From NCBI GenBank assembly GCA_963853835.1, contig OY970820.1:48852407-48916406 (forward strand): 64,000 nucleotides of DNA. Reading direction: 5' to 3'. This DNA is from Calendula officinalis. Its lineage: Eukaryota > Streptophyta > Magnoliopsida > Asterales > Asteraceae. Below the pieces are notes generated by a model. That model did not search any database. It was not told where the DNA came from and worked only from the letters and a program-made list of their open reading frames with translations. This document shows, piece by piece, positions 49,082 to 61,890 of this stretch; within the stretch, counting starts at the first letter, position 1; every line of letters starts with the position of its first letter. The position numbers and the translations under genes are program-made.

Positions 49082-50165
49082 CGGCTAGTTTACATTTGAT
49101 AGTGCGGTTTTGTTTCTTTTGTTGTTGCGGGTGTATTGTTTGTGTTAGTCCCGTTATAGATGGAATATAACACCTATACGCTTTCACTGACCAATTTAAA
49201 TTTATGGAGACACTCAACACTGTTTAAAGTTTTCTTTATTAATCAATAATGGATACAATAAAGATGCAAGCAGTTTGCGGAATAGCTAAGAACAAATCCT
49301 AACTAAACTGCTTTAATGTGATAGACAACAACAGATATTACTTAAGATAAGTTTATGATCAACAAATGATCAGGCACAAGACAAGACACTTTCGTTGTAC
49401 ATATTCAATTCTCGAATCAGACAACTAGAGTTAACTGGTGGTTTCCACTCTGCTCAAAGGAATAAAGTTCTGGAGTAAATTCAGCAGCGTGTAAGCTTGT
49501 TGGGTGCACATCGGAATCGATCGACTAAGTCCTCAATTTATATAATTGGGAAACGTAGAGCCAAAGGAATGATCAAATGATTCCACGTGTGCGAATTCCG
49601 TTGGTGCAGATGATATATCATGGGACGCGCACGACTAACGGAATTCTGACAGTACTTTCTGTCGTCTTGTGTTCGCTGATATCTTCTAGAAGATTTGCAA
49701 GATATTCCCGTAATCAGCGATGCACAAACTTGTGCGTTACTTGTGTCTTTCTGTGACGCTGAAGCTTCCAGCCTATGTACACTTCTGGTGGCCATGAGAT
49801 TTCGGATACTCATGCTTCTTCAGATGGCATTCAGCTTCAGCGACCTTCACTAAGAGTTTTACTTAGAGAAGTATTTGTTCAATGGTTCAGCGTTTTGTCC
49901 ATTGCGCTGAATCTGTTACACTATATGATCTGTTGATCAGTATCTGATTCCGCACGGGGAACTGATCATTGTTTCAGATGGTAATCAGATAGTGTAACTG
50001 GGTAACTGAGATCCGAAATGGTCAGATACAGCTACCCACCATATGAGGAACAAATCCTCAGATTGTCTTCTATCTATTTGCCTTTTTGTCTTCATTAAAT
50101 CTCCTCAGTGGGGGATGCTCTTCAGCGACCCAACAGTTTGTTATTGCGGTTCAACCGCAATAACA
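49082..50165. repeat. Internal block of TTGTTGCGG repeats, split by a solo LTR
   Basis: TAGTGCGGTTTTG, TTTTGTTGTTGCGGG (49085-49137) and, after the LTR, TTTGTTATTGCGG/CCGCAATAACAAA (50137-50165) were contiguous before insertion. They match the CACTA subterminal words. Confidence 0.65.
49143..50135. mobile_element. Solo LTR with GTTTG target duplication
   Basis: 993 bp, TGTTAGTCCC...GACCCAACA (TG..CA ends), with perfect 5-bp duplication GTTTG (49138-49142 and 50136-50140). No internal region or partner LTR. It interrupts the CACTA-type repeat block, so it is younger than that DNA. Orientation and lineage are not determined. Confidence 0.85.
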
Positions 50166-50895
50166 AAACAATTTTGAACTATTTAATATCCAATGGACAT
50201 ATTTTGAAATAGTTGTCTTTCTTCTTCGTTGAGATCCTGTTTTCGTTCTGCTACTCTTTTTAAGGTAGTTTCGTTTCCTTTTTTTAATTTTATGCTTTGA
50301 AGTAGACTTAGAAAAATAAGTAGCTTCCAATTAGTTGCCAAAATAGACAAATTACATTCATAAACTAGAGAATACAGTAGATTATGCAAACATTGAATAT
50401 CCTATGAAAACTATGCAAATCCCTATCAAATACATTTTAATTTTCCTTAGCATTAAGTCACGTTCCTCTAGCTTCATTTCAAGATTGTTCTTCGAATTTA
50501 TTAATCCTGGAATGATTTGTTTGGATCTTTCACACATAACAGGATCAAACCACACAAAAAACCTACATGTAGAACCCTATAAAAAAGAATATACAATAGT
50601 TAAGTTGAATTCTAAAATGGTTATATATTAAATATCTTCAAAAGGCCTTATCTTTGTTGGACATGTATAAAACCTTCGTCCCGGGTTTCTGGCTGTCCAT
50701 GAAGTGCGAATCACTTCTTGTTTGCCACATGATGAACATAAAACCATCTTGTAGCTAGAAAGAAAACGTGTTCGTTTTTTTAGGTTGAATTAATTACTTG
50801 ATAAATGGCTGAATATGAGACTTACTTATATAGTCTTCAATAACCATTTAAACATAATATTAGTTAATTTTTATTGTGGTTTTATTAATTTTTAG
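50166..50895. other. Gene-free stretch upstream of the transposase
   Basis: No protein recognised. It may contain the upstream intron of the transposase: a clear acceptor (TTAATTTTTAG) ends it at 50895. Confidence 0.4.
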
Positions 50896-53800
50896 ATAGA
50901 GCGTAATTATTGGATGTATCAAGCTCTATGTTTGTCCGCCGATTATGTCACTGGTGTTGGAAATTTTATTCGGTTTGCTGAATCGAATCGCGTTAAGAAC
51001 GCAAGTCCTTCGATTTTATGTCCTTGCAACATTTGTAAAAACTCTAAAAGATTCAAAAACACCGCTGATAAAGAGCACCATTTGTTTCGCCATGGTTTTA
51101 TGTATAATTACACTTGTTGGTCAACTCCTGGAGAATCACGATTTGATTGTAACACATCTTTGAGCAATGTAAATAGTAGTAGTGCATATACAACATTGAA
51201 CAACGACTCATACCACGATAACGATCAATACACTTCAAATGACCGTTTCGATAAAAGTATTAATGAATTGGATACTAATATGAGTGGTGACGTTGGTGAA
51301 CAAGATGAATTACATCGCTTATTTGATGAAGGTGAAACACCATTATATAAAGGTTCTAAATTAATGAAACTTGATGCTGTGTTGAAGTTAATTAACTTAA
51401 AGATGAAAAACGGATGGAGTGATACAAGTTTCAAAACCCTATTAAAGCTTTTACATCATGAGTTGCTTCCGGAATAAAATGGATTACCAATTTCTACATA
51501 TCGAGCAAAAAAATTAATGTGTCCAATGGGATTGGAAGTAGAAAAAATACATGCATGTCCCAAAAATTGTATGTTGTTTCGGACTGAGTTCGTAAATTTG
51601 CATAATTTTCCTCATTGCAGTGCATCGAGGTATAAATGGAAAAAAGATACGGATGAAGTTGACGATGATGTGACAAATAATGGACCACCGGCTAAAATAT
51701 TGTGGTATATCCTATTATACCAAGACTGAAAAGGTTATATTCAAACGAGAAAGAAGCCAAGTTACTTTGTTGGCATTCAGAAGAACGTGTAACTGACAGG
51801 AAAATTAGACATGTTGCGGATTCACTGCAGTGGAGAAACATTGATAAAAGGTATGTTGAGTTTGGGAAGGGGATCAGAAACATACGGTTTGGGCTTAGTT
51901 CGGATGGGATAAATCCTTTCGGTAACATGAGTAGTCGTCATAGTACGTGGCCAATTTTCTTATGCATTTACAATCTCCGACCATGGTTATGCATGAAACG
52001 GAAATACATTATATTGTCGTTGTTGATTCAAGGTCTGAAACAACCGGGTAATGATATTGATGTTTATTAATCCCCTTTGATTGATGACTTAAAAACTCTT
52101 TGGAGTGATGGTATAGATGTATACGATGCTTATAGAAAAGAACAATTTAAATTGTGAGCCATGGTTTTTGTACAATCAATGACTTTCCAGCATACGGTAA
52201 CTTGTCAGGATACAAAATGAAGGGTAAGAAAGCTTGTCTTGTTTGTGAAGATGAGACAAGCTCATTGTGGTTACGAAATTGCAAAAAAAACTGTATACAT
52301 GGGACATCGAAGATTCCATACCAAGAGTCACCCCTTTAGGAAGAAGACGATTGAGTTTGACGGAATTGTCGAGGTCAGGACGGTGAAGAAACGATTTGAT
52401 ACATTTTCACGAGTTGAAAATATTAATGCTGTGTTGGGTAAGAGATTCCGTATTGATAATGATGCCATATGGAAAAAGAAGTCCATATTTTTTCAGTTGC
52501 CTTACTAGAGACATTTTGATGTTAGACATTGTCTTGATGTTATGCACATAGAAAAAAACGTATGTGAGATCTTGATAGGCTTATTATTGGATATTAAGTA
52601 TTAAACTAAAGATGGTATTAAGGTTCGAAATGACATGGTCGAGATGGGAATGCGTAAAGATCTTGCTCCCATACAACGAGGCACTCGTACTTATCTTCCA
52701 CCCATATGTTATAGTACAACGAAAGAAGAAGAAAAAAGTGCTGCCAATGTTTGCACGATATTAAGGTTCCGTCATCTTATTCAGCAAACATTAAAAGATT
52801 TGTGTCGATGAAAGATTATAAATTGCTTGGAATGAAGTCTCACGATTGTCATGTTTTGATGACACGTATTATTCCAATTGCAATTCGTGGAATTATACAA
52901 GATGATATACGACATACAATCACAAAGCTTTGTTTGTTTTTCAACAATATTCATACGAAAGTTATTGATGTGGAAGATTTGGGCAAATGGGAGAAAGACG
53001 TTTATGTTATCCTTTGTGAACTAGAGATGCACTTTCCACCATCATTTTTTGATATAATTGTTCACCTAATATCTCATATCGTACAAGAGATTAAGGTATG
53101 TGGTCCTGTATTTCTACATTATATGTACCCTTTTGAAAGATACATGGGAATATTGAAAGGTTATGTAAGAAACCGTAATCGACCAGATGGAAGTATTATT
53201 GAAGGGATACTTTTGAAGAGGTGATTGAGTTCTGCCAAGGTACGTATGTATATATATGATCAAATTGGTAGCTAGTATACATTACAATCGATCTATTCGT
53301 TGATCTTTAAGGTTTAAATATATATATATTTAACAAAAAATAATTTATTATATATTTTTTTTTCATAGGATATATGGAAGGCGTCAAAAGTGTTGGCGTT
53401 CCTAAAAGTCGCCATTCAGGTCGACTTGAAGGAAAGATAGGAGTATGTTTTAAGATAATAGTGTCAATGCACGAAGAACTACAAGTTGCTCATTTAGTAA
53501 TCTTAAAGCACATGACATGCCTCACTCCATATGTTGATGAACATATGGATATGTTAAAGTTAACGAACCCGGGTAAAGAACAAGTGTGGTACATAAACAA
53601 CCAAAACAAGGATTTGGCAAGTTGGTTTAATGAGAGGGTGACAACAAGTGACGACGTTGATGACACTGTCAAAAAATTAGGACAAGGTCCAGATGCTAGA
53701 GTAAAATCTTGAAAAGGATATGATATTAATGGTTATACATTTTACACCAAAGATCAAGATAGAAAAAGTACAGTGCAGAATAGTGGAGTTACCATAATAG

Positions 53801-54259
53801 CATCAACAACCGAAATCAATAGGCGTGATCAAGATACATTGATAAGCATCGCAAAAGATTCTTATTATGGTGTGATACAAGAAATTTGGGAATTGCAGTA
53901 TTCTGATTTCATAATTCCAGTGTTCAAGTGTAAGTGGGTAAATAACCGTACGGGTGTTAAAGTTGACGAATATGGTTTTACACTTGTCGATCGAAACTAA
54001 TGGCTACAAATCCGAGCCATTCGTTCTCGCAACACATGTAACACAAATTTTTTTCGTCAAAGATCCGAGCAAAGCAAAATACCACATTGTGTTGCAAGGT
54101 AAAAGACGTATTCTTGGGGTTGATAATGTTGTGGACGAAGAAGAACACGACAACTTCGATGATTTACCACCATCATCCGTCGGTATCGAACCCGAGAATT
54201 TTGAAAACATGAATAGAAGCACATGTGTACGAATTGACGGAGAAGGAACATATATTTAA
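50896..54259 (+). pseudogene. CACTA (En/Spm) Tnp2-type transposase, decayed
   Basis: DDE-type transposase that would cut and join CACTA ends. From 50896: a transposase-associated N-terminal domain with cysteines and histidines (LCPCNICKNSK, FRHGFMYNYTCW), then Tnp2 core (MCPMGLEVEKIHACPKNCML, FGLSSDGINPFG, WPIFLCIYNLRPWLCMKRKY, LIQGLKQPGNDIDVY, YMGHRRF). Next DUF4218 (52751-53224: FFDIIVHLISHIVQE, ERYMGILKGYVRNRNRP) and DUF4216 (53700-54100: YYGVIQEIWELQY). Disabling changes include an in-frame TAA (51475-51477), a frameshift near 51710, and stops near 52068, 52154 and 52508. An intron probably lies at 53225-53370. Complete domain order but inactive. Confidence 0.9.
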
Positions 54260-54417
54260 TAACTCGATCTGTGATATATTATTGTTAATTAATAATTGTA
54301 TTATGTGTTTTAGTACTATGCAATGTATAATTAACCTACTGTTTTATTCATGTGTAAGGTTTTTTAATAATTTGAATTTGTTACTATGCAACGTTCTTGT
54401 AGGTTTAAAAATTATGA

Positions 54418-54550
54418 AACGCAAAACCGCAACAACAAATACAAAAAACCACAACAATTAATAGACAAAAACCGCAACAACAAATGCATAACCGCGGTAA
54501 CAAATAGAAACCGCATCAACAAATATAATGAAAAAAAACCCGCTAAAACG
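54418..54550. repeat. CACTA-type right-hand subterminal repeats
   Basis: Five or six copies of CCGCAACAACAAAT or variants (CCACAACAATTAAT, CCGCATCAACAAAT), complementary to those at 43515-43735. The expected ...GTAGTG terminus is not seen before the LTR fragment at 54717. Confidence 0.75.
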
Positions 54551-54716
54551 AAATAAAAACCCACTAAAACGAAATTGTTTATTCCAAATTTCCAAATCCC
54601 AAAACATAAGTTATCCAAACATCGAATCCTTAATCACTTTTGCACAAAACCTTAATCAACGAAACCGTCGTTTTCTTCACCTTAATCACTCTGCACTACT
54701 TCGCCGGAGTTTATTT

Positions 54717-56263
54717 TTGTAACGACCCAAAATTTTGAATCAAATAAATTACGTTAAAAATATGATAAATAAGGATAAATCGTTTAAAAAACGTGGGATT
54801 TGGTTTCGTGTCAATCGAACATCGTTTGCTATGTGAAATCCCTTGTTTAAGCTGAAACAAAGATTGCTAGAAAAGTTCACGCCCGAGTTCACGGCGCGAA
54901 CTTTAGTTCACGACCGTGAACTACCGATAGAGATTTTTGGGTTCTGACGTGGGAAGTTCACGCCTGAGTTCACGGCGAACTTTTGCTGAAGTTGAATAAA
55001 AGCGGGATTTCAGCCATTTTTTTGCATTTTAAAACCTAGAACTCCTCTCTACAAGTGAGTATACATTTTTGAGTGGAAAAGGTCGTTTGGAGCTGATTTT
55101 GGACTCCAAATCACGTGATTCTTCTTCCATTGTTGAAGATTAAGGTAAATCTCTTATTTCTCAACCTCTAGATGTGAAATTTGGGGAATTTGGTTGGGTT
55201 ATTATTAACCCTAGCTTGATGAACTACTTCAAATGGTTAAATAAAGCTAGTTAACTTAGATCTATAGTATTTCACCATGGGAAATGGATTGTGACTTGGA
55301 TCTATGGTGGTTTTGAGTTTTATGAAAATTACGGTTTTGTAAAATTTGGGGAAAATGATGCTAGTAGTTAACTAGTGGTAAAATATGTGGTAAATGGCGA
55401 TTTTTGATGTTAAACCTTGTATGTTTCATGATTAGGGCATTTGTTGAAAGACTTGGATTCTACAAGTCTTGAGAAGTTTAGATTTTGTTCAAAGAAGCTC
55501 ACGAGGATTAAGTTTGGCTAAGGTGAGTACATGTGAACTTTAAAACTGTGTACATAGCAGTAAAGAAGTATTTTCATAATTTGTGATTACTAATGTTTAA
55601 ACTAGTTATTTATTGTTATTATTAAATAGTTGGATTAATTGTGTGAATACTAATTGAGGTTAGTATATGGATAGTTTACATGATGACCTTACGGCATTGT
55701 TGATAAGATGTGACATATAGTTACATATTATAGTTATGACGGGTAGACTGAAATAGGACAGGTACGTGATAGATTCGGAGGCATTCTGGATTATCACGGT
55801 ATCTTTGAACTGGTGGATTGGAGGCATTCCGATCACCCAACAAGATGTTGGATCTTACTGAATTGGAGGCATTCTGATTAGTAAGATAAGATGGGTCACC
55901 TTGCTTGGACAAGGTGACAAAAGGGGTTCTACTGAATCGGAGGCATTCTGGTTAGTATGAGAAAAAAGGGGTCTCGATGGATTGGAGGCATTCCGAACAA
56001 CTTGACGGGTCGAATAGGCTATGAATGAATGTGATAGGATTATCTCGATGTGTATGAATGTGTTAGGGTTACCGCGGAGGTAACTAAAGTATATAAAGAT
56101 ATATCTATATATATTTAATATGTGTGATTATCTACATATTAATGTCGGGTCTAAAACCCATGTATCTCACGAGACAATTTTATCTTACGTACTACGTTTG
56201 TTTGTTATGCTATGTATTCAGGTTCGGGAGCTAAGGATTAGGTGCGTTTCCTAGTGAAGGCGC
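54717..56263 (+). mobile_element. Gypsy-type LTR fragment
   Basis: Begins TGTAACGACCCAAAATTTTG, like the TGTAAC start of the solo LTR at 11675. At 55770-55995 there are five or six copies of GGAGGCATTCTGGTTA-type words, as found in long chromovirus LTRs. No TTACA-type end or target duplication was found; it abuts the next element, so the 3' part is lost. Confidence 0.55.
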
Positions 56264-57377
56264 ACGAGTAAGGAAACCCTATAACTGTCTTACATACCAT
56301 TGCAGAAATTTGGAAGTTTCAGATACTCAAAGAAAATATATTTTTCGTTGAATTTGTTTGAGTAAGGAAACCCTATAACTGATTTACTAAAGTTTTGAAA
56401 GATCTGGAAATGGAATGTCAGTTAGGTAAGGATTTGTCTGGGATTCTCAGATAAAGAAGAGGTTGTTTTGGATTTTGTTGTAGAGGTTTTCGTGAGAATA
56501 ACATAATGTTGATTTTGAATGATTTGAAAGTTAACATTTTGGATGTGTGTGTTTGTTTTGGTAAGAATGATTTGAAAGTTAAAAGTTTTGGATATGTGTG
56601 TATGTTTTGGTAAGAATGATTTGAAAGTTTAAAAGTTTTGGATATGTGTGTATAGATGTTTTGTATGTAGGAAAGAATGATATGTCCATTTTAGGATTTG
56701 ATTTGATGTGGATGATTTGTATTTTGTTTGGAAATAAGGATTTGAATGGTTAAGCTTTTGTATGTATGTGGTTGTTATGGAATTTAGAAAGAATGGTTGT
56801 TGAGGAATTTGGAATTTTGAATTGATATGGATGTTTTTTAGTTTGGTAAGGAAGATTTATACGATTAAGTTTCAGGTTGAAATGGTTGAGTTTTTAATGT
56901 AATGGTTGAGATTTTGAGAGAAATTTCTGTAGATATGTCGGTTTCTTCTTCACTTGTTTTTTCGTTCAACACATTGTTTATCATTTTCTCTTCCTCTGAA
57001 TTACTTGATATAAACTATTTCTAATTTTGCAGATAATTTGAGTACATGAGACATGAATTTTCTTCTTTGATGAGATGTTTGTGATTCTTCTTAATGTTGT
57101 ACATTTCTTGCTCATTTCTCCCCCTCATGAAGATCATGATCAGGAGCCTCATGTTAATGTTGAATATTTGCCTTGTGGAAACTAAGAGAGAAAACTGTAT
57201 GTCTTTGTAATACGAGAGCCAAGATGCGATAGCTGTACGTTGCATTTCGGAATCGAGAACCAGTAACATGTAGTACTCAATTAGTACCCAAATAAAAATT
57301 GATTTAGCCAAGAATCTTTGAGAAAAATATTTGAAAAATAGAGATTAACAGTGTCAAGAATCACCTGAAGTCTTAAA

Positions 57378-58535
57378 CAGATGCAATCTTTACTAAAGAA
57401 CTTCAGTAAAGAGATCGATGAATTTGACAGACAGGATGATTGAAGACATTGCTAAGCAAAGATTTGAGGATTAAAAGAAATCAATTTGAAGTGGATCAAA
57501 GATCAGTGCACATAAACGATTTTGTGTGTGAGATTGTATGAATAATTCAGAAGTAAATCTGAACCATTTGGAGAAAAATAAAAATTATTTTCTCCATAGA
57601 TATAGGTTTGTAAAAATTGTCGGAAAAATGGTAAGAACAATCAATCCAAGAAGTTGTTATAAACATATGCAATCAGTACTAATTAAAATTAGTAAAGAGA
57701 TCGACGAATTTAACAACAGCTTGTGTTGAGTGTTGCAAACAAGTATTTGAAAAATGAAAAAGTTGTGCAAAATCATAATAAGGTTTGAAACATTATGTCA
57801 GCAACGCAAGAGAAAAAAGTTGGTCATAAACAGATGCAATCTTTACTAATTAGATTAGTAAAGAGATCGACGAATTTGACCAAAATTTATATCCTACGTT
57901 GTGAACACATCATTGTGAGCACAAAGTATGAGTAAAATTTTTGTGAGGAATATACAGATGTTGAGCATATAATGTCAACTATGTATGAGAAAGTGAGGTC
58001 AACAACGCAAGAGAAAAGAGTTTGACATAAACAGATGCAATCTTTACTAATTGGATTAGTAAAGAGATCGACGAATTTGCCAAAAGCTTATATCCTACGT
58101 AGTTAACACATAGTGTTGAGTAAAAAACATTTTACAGTTAAGATTGAGTTGTGCCAAAGTTGTGGCAACAACGAAACTCAAAGTGTTGAATTTTGTAGAA
58201 AAATTTGAGTTTCAATGTAATTTGAAAAAGAAGAATGTGATGTCAACAATGCAAGAGACAAAAGGTTGACATAAACAGATGCAATATTTACTAATTAGAT
58301 TAGTAAAGGAATCGACGAATTTGACAACAGTTTGTATCCTACATTGGTAACATATGTGTTTGAATAAAAAATTTTGGATTTAGTGTGAAGTTGTCCAAGA
58401 CATGGCAACAACGAAACTCAAATAGTATTTGAAAAATTTTGAGTTTAAGTTTGAAAGCAAAACTCAGAAGATGATGTCATCAACGCAAGAGACAAGTGTT
58501 TGTCATAGACAGATGCAATCAATACTAATCGATTT
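57378..58535. repeat. Six dispersed copies of a hairpin-forming motif
   Basis: Starting near 57378, 57664, 57831, 58031, 58275 and 58509: CAGATGCAATCTTTACTAAT then ATTAGTAAAGAGATCGACGA. In the best copies CTTTACTAAT and ATTAGTAAAG form a 10-bp stem with a 3-base loop. Most are preceded by ACGCAAGAGAAAA and TCATAAA. Spacing varies (167-286 bases), so this is not a simple tandem satellite. Confidence 0.85.
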
Positions 58536-58559
58536 GGTTACTTGTGGGACTAAAACGGT

Positions 58560-60663
58560 GTTATCTTCTGTTGAAGTACAACATTACCTTTTATCTCAAA
58601 TTCTTCAAGTGTTATAATCGGAAAATAATCATCATTTTCAAAATTGACCTTTTTAGTTACATATGATTTATTTAATTCAGTGTAATTGAAACTAATTTGG
58701 TCATTCTCCTTTCTAGCTAGGTTGAAAGTCTCTATTTCTTCTTCCTCGTCAGTTATACGAACAAATCTTTACGAGATCCCATTGTGCATGTATCTTGAAT
58801 CATATAATGTAGGAACCATTTTGCATGCATTCTTAAGATATTCAGGATTGTCAACTCCTAGCCTTTCTCTTGAATTAAAATATTTGAAGTCTTTGGGCTT
58901 GTTAAGGTGAATGGTTTGATCAGTGTGTCCTCTTTTGACAATCAATTCCTCAAGATGTTTGATATGGGAATTCAATTTATTTGTTTCATTTTTTAGTGTG
59001 TGTATGATATTTTGTTTGGTTTTCATTTCATTTAATGAAATTATTTTTTGTTCGTGAAGATTTTCAGTTAATTCTTTGATTTGTGAGTTTAAAGATTTAA
59101 AGTGTTTTTCATTGTCGTCAAAATCTTGTTGTTTACGTGCCAAAGCATTTTTATTATACTGATATTCATGCCATTTTTTTGTGTATAATTTATGATTGTG
59201 ATCAAACTTAGCCTGTAATTCTGATATTTGCTTTTGTAACTCCAGATTCTCTTGTTTAAAAACTTTAGTTTGGTGAATATGATGAACAAGTTGATCACAT
59301 AGATGAGCAGTTTGTTCATTTTGTTTTTCTAAATCAGTTAAACGATCTTTAAGTTGAACATTTAAATCTTTTTCTACTAAAAATTATTGGGTTAATAAAT
59401 CTATTTGAGATATCTGAGTTTGGAGAAAACAAGTATCAGAATTAGTAGAAGTATTTTCATTAGAGAGAGGAGAAGTATGTACCTTGTCATCCTCATCGAC
59501 TTCATTAATACGATCAGCAACCTCAGCATTTTCTCTTGCCATAAAGCATAAGTTGGCTGAATGTTCTTCATCTTCGGGTTCAGAATCTTCCATCCAACTT
59601 AGGTCTTCAGCTAACAACACTTTTCCAGCCTCTATTTGCTTAGCCATGAGCATCTTTCGTTTAAAGTAATCAGAATCACAGACTTTGGGTTTCTTGCAAT
59701 CACGTGAGTAATGACCAGCAATACCACAATTGTAACATTTTTTCGTTGGATCCAATGGTGTAAGAGTTTGCTTATCAATTGTGTTGTTTGTTGCTGAAGC
59801 AGATGGAGCAGATTTAAAGTTTGAGGACGATCTTAAGTTGTTGTTTGTGGGTTTTTTGTAATACTTCTTCTCATAATTTGAAATAAGTGACATAGCATGA
59901 AGTCCATCTTCGAGTTCTTTTTGCAAATCATCAGTTGTAGATGTTACAGGTACTTCAACACTTACTTTAATTTTAGTCGCTGATGCATACAGACGATGTT
60001 GTTTTGTGAGCAGTGCAAGAGTATCATCAGTCTCTTGTTTACTTTTCACTATGTTCTTAACCATAGGTTCATTTTGGTGCAAGTATTCATAGAGTTCATG
60101 AATATCGATCATACTGAGATCTTTGTGTTGAATGGCACTATTTCCAAATATTTCCCACTCTGGTAAAAGACTATGGATGAATTTGATATGAGCTCCAAAA
60201 TTTATTTTCGCAAGTGGTTTTTGCGAAGTTCATTCATCAATGTACAATATCTATGATATGTACTTTCCAAATCTTCTCCATTTATGGCCTTGAATGATTG
60301 ATAAGAGTTTAGGGTAGTAACCATCTTTGCTTTGTTGCCTAACACTGTACCCTCCATTTGCTTTCTGATCTCATTCCACAGCTCTTGTAAATCGGCTTTG
60401 GCCCTTCGTGTTTGTTGAACTGAATATTCAGCAGGAGGAACACGACGTTTACCACTGATAACTACAGGAGTAGCATCCGGGTCAGCAATAGCATCTTCAT
60501 AAAATACTGCATTTCCATGCTCGAGTGATTCAAGTATTCCTGTAGCTAGCTCCTGGTTTCTGATAAAGTGGAGAAATCGTTTCTTCCACTGAGGATATTC
60601 TCCTCGATATAACATGGGAGGTTTGAGATCAGATCCGATCGAAAGTGCATCTTTAGACATCAT
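58560..60663 (-). pseudogene. Gag of copy 3, best preserved N-terminal half
   Basis: Starts MMSKDALSIGSDLKPPMLYR at 60663. Capsid-like region (GEYPQWKKRFLHFIRNQELA, GKRRVPPAEYSVQQTRRA), frameshift near 60200, then LMN/YLHQNEPMVKNIVK. The CCHC zinc knuckle CYNCGIAGHYSRDC is intact, unlike in copies 1 and 2. Then the acidic DSEPEDEEHSANLCFMAREN block and coiled coil. A stop near 59386, frameshifts near 59150, and a stop near 58769 interrupt it. It ends near 58560 with no basic tail, joined directly to the hairpin-repeat region. Confidence 0.82.
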
Positions 60664-61594
60664 TTTGAAATGATATTAAAATGAAAAACGTTTTCGGGTT
60701 TTGAACTTAAATTGTTAATGAAACAAAAATTTAAAAAGTATAATATGTGTTCGGGCCGAGAAGTGATTGGGCCGAAAATTTGTAATTAAAATCTGGGTCG
60801 AACAGTTGTAATTAAAATCCGGGCCGAACACTTGTGAACCGATGGTTGTGTTCGGGCCGAACACTAATATGGGTCGAAGACTGATTAGTCTTGACTTCGG
60901 GCCGAAGATGTGGGCCGAACAACTGTTTGGGCCGAGGATTATAATTGTTCGGGCCGAACACTAATATGGGCCGAAGACTGATTCATCTTGACTTTGGGCC
61001 GAAGTGTAGAGTCGAAGATGTGGGCCGAAAAACTGTTTGGGCCGAGGATTATAATTGTTCGGGCCGAACACTAATGTGGGCCGAAGACTGATTCTTCTTG
61101 TCTTCGGGCCGAGGATTTTAATTGTTCGGGCCGATGACTTCGACGAACACTGAAGTGTTCTTGAGGTCGATGTCTTTGACGGACGAACACTACGTCCAAA
61201 ACTTCACCACTTCGATCCAATCTAGCTCAATACTTGACGAAATTCAATTATTCTAATCCCTATCTGCTCGAAAATGATTTTAGCATGATATGAACCGATA
61301 ATATTCTTCAATCCATAACACTACAGCTCGAATTCTTCGATTTTCAGAGACTTTTTGAGTTTTTCAACTTTTTCACAAAAATCACTAAATCGTGATCAAT
61401 TGTTGATGGAATTGATCGAAATTTGACTCTATTCCTATTAGAATCAATGGAGAAACGTTAATCTTCAATCAATTCATCGATTCAAAACAAAAAATCAGCA
61501 GATTAAATTCTCAGTTTCGAACGAACTTTTTCTTGAAAATTTCCAGATCTGAACCAGTTCACCACGAATTTGGATCTACTCTTTGAGAGTTTTT
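60664..61594 (-). other. 5' leader of copy 3 with palindromic GGGCCGAA repeats
   Basis: At 60740-61170, more than fifteen GGGCCGAA words, many within TTCGGGCCGAA palindromes, plus longer tandem units (GGGCCGAACACTAATATGGG at about 60865, 60950 and 61060). Could give a highly structured RNA leader. Confidence 0.75.
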
Positions 61595-61606
61595 GCTCTG
61601 ATACCA
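61595..61606 (-). other. Primer-binding site of copy 3
   Basis: TGGTATCAGAGC on the minus strand, 2 bases inside the 5' LTR. Confidence 0.92.
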
Positions 61607-61608
61607 AA

Positions 61609-61869
61609 TGAGAGATCGAATGTGATCGAAATTAGACTAATTCATGGTGATTTGAAGAACTTTGAAGAATCTAGTAGGTGTAAGTGTGTGTGTTCTTGAG
61701 AGAGAGATGGAGGGAAGTAGGTAGCTTTCAAAATGGTTAATTCAATAATATGTGGGAAAACTTACAATTCAAGTCATCACAAAGCCTTATATACTCTAAC
61801 CTCTAAACACAATTAAGCCTTTCTAATTAAGCCTAAACACATAATTAAGCTCAAAACTTATAGTTAACA
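61609..61869 (-). repeat. 5' LTR of gag-only element copy 3
   Basis: 261 bp, minus strand TGTTAACTAT...ATCTCTCA. TG..CA ends; contains GTGTGTGTTCTTGAGAGAGA on the plus strand. Its partner LTR is absent from the window. Confidence 0.75.
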
Positions 61870-61890
61870 ATCCTTTAATTCGTCTTCTAG

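Larger units (their letters stand above)
56264..61869 (-). mobile_element. Gag-only Sirevirus-like Copia element (copy 3), lacking its 3' LTR
   Basis: Minus strand: 5' LTR (61869-61609), primer-binding site, leader with TTCGGGCCGAA palindromes, gag, then non-coding DNA. The left end aligns with the 3' internal region of copy 1 (AGATACTCAAAGA... and CCCTATAACTGATTTACTAA, compare 3190-3260) but stops at 56264, with no polypurine tract or 3' LTR. The left boundary lies at a 20-bp word (GTAAGGAAACCCTATAACTG) that recurs about 104 bases further in. Confidence 0.8.

Noticed and set aside
57378..58535. Possible CRISPR array (regularly repeated motif with spacers)
   Set aside because: Plant DNA, variable spacing, spacers themselves related, and no cas genes; it is an internal repeat of an LTR element.
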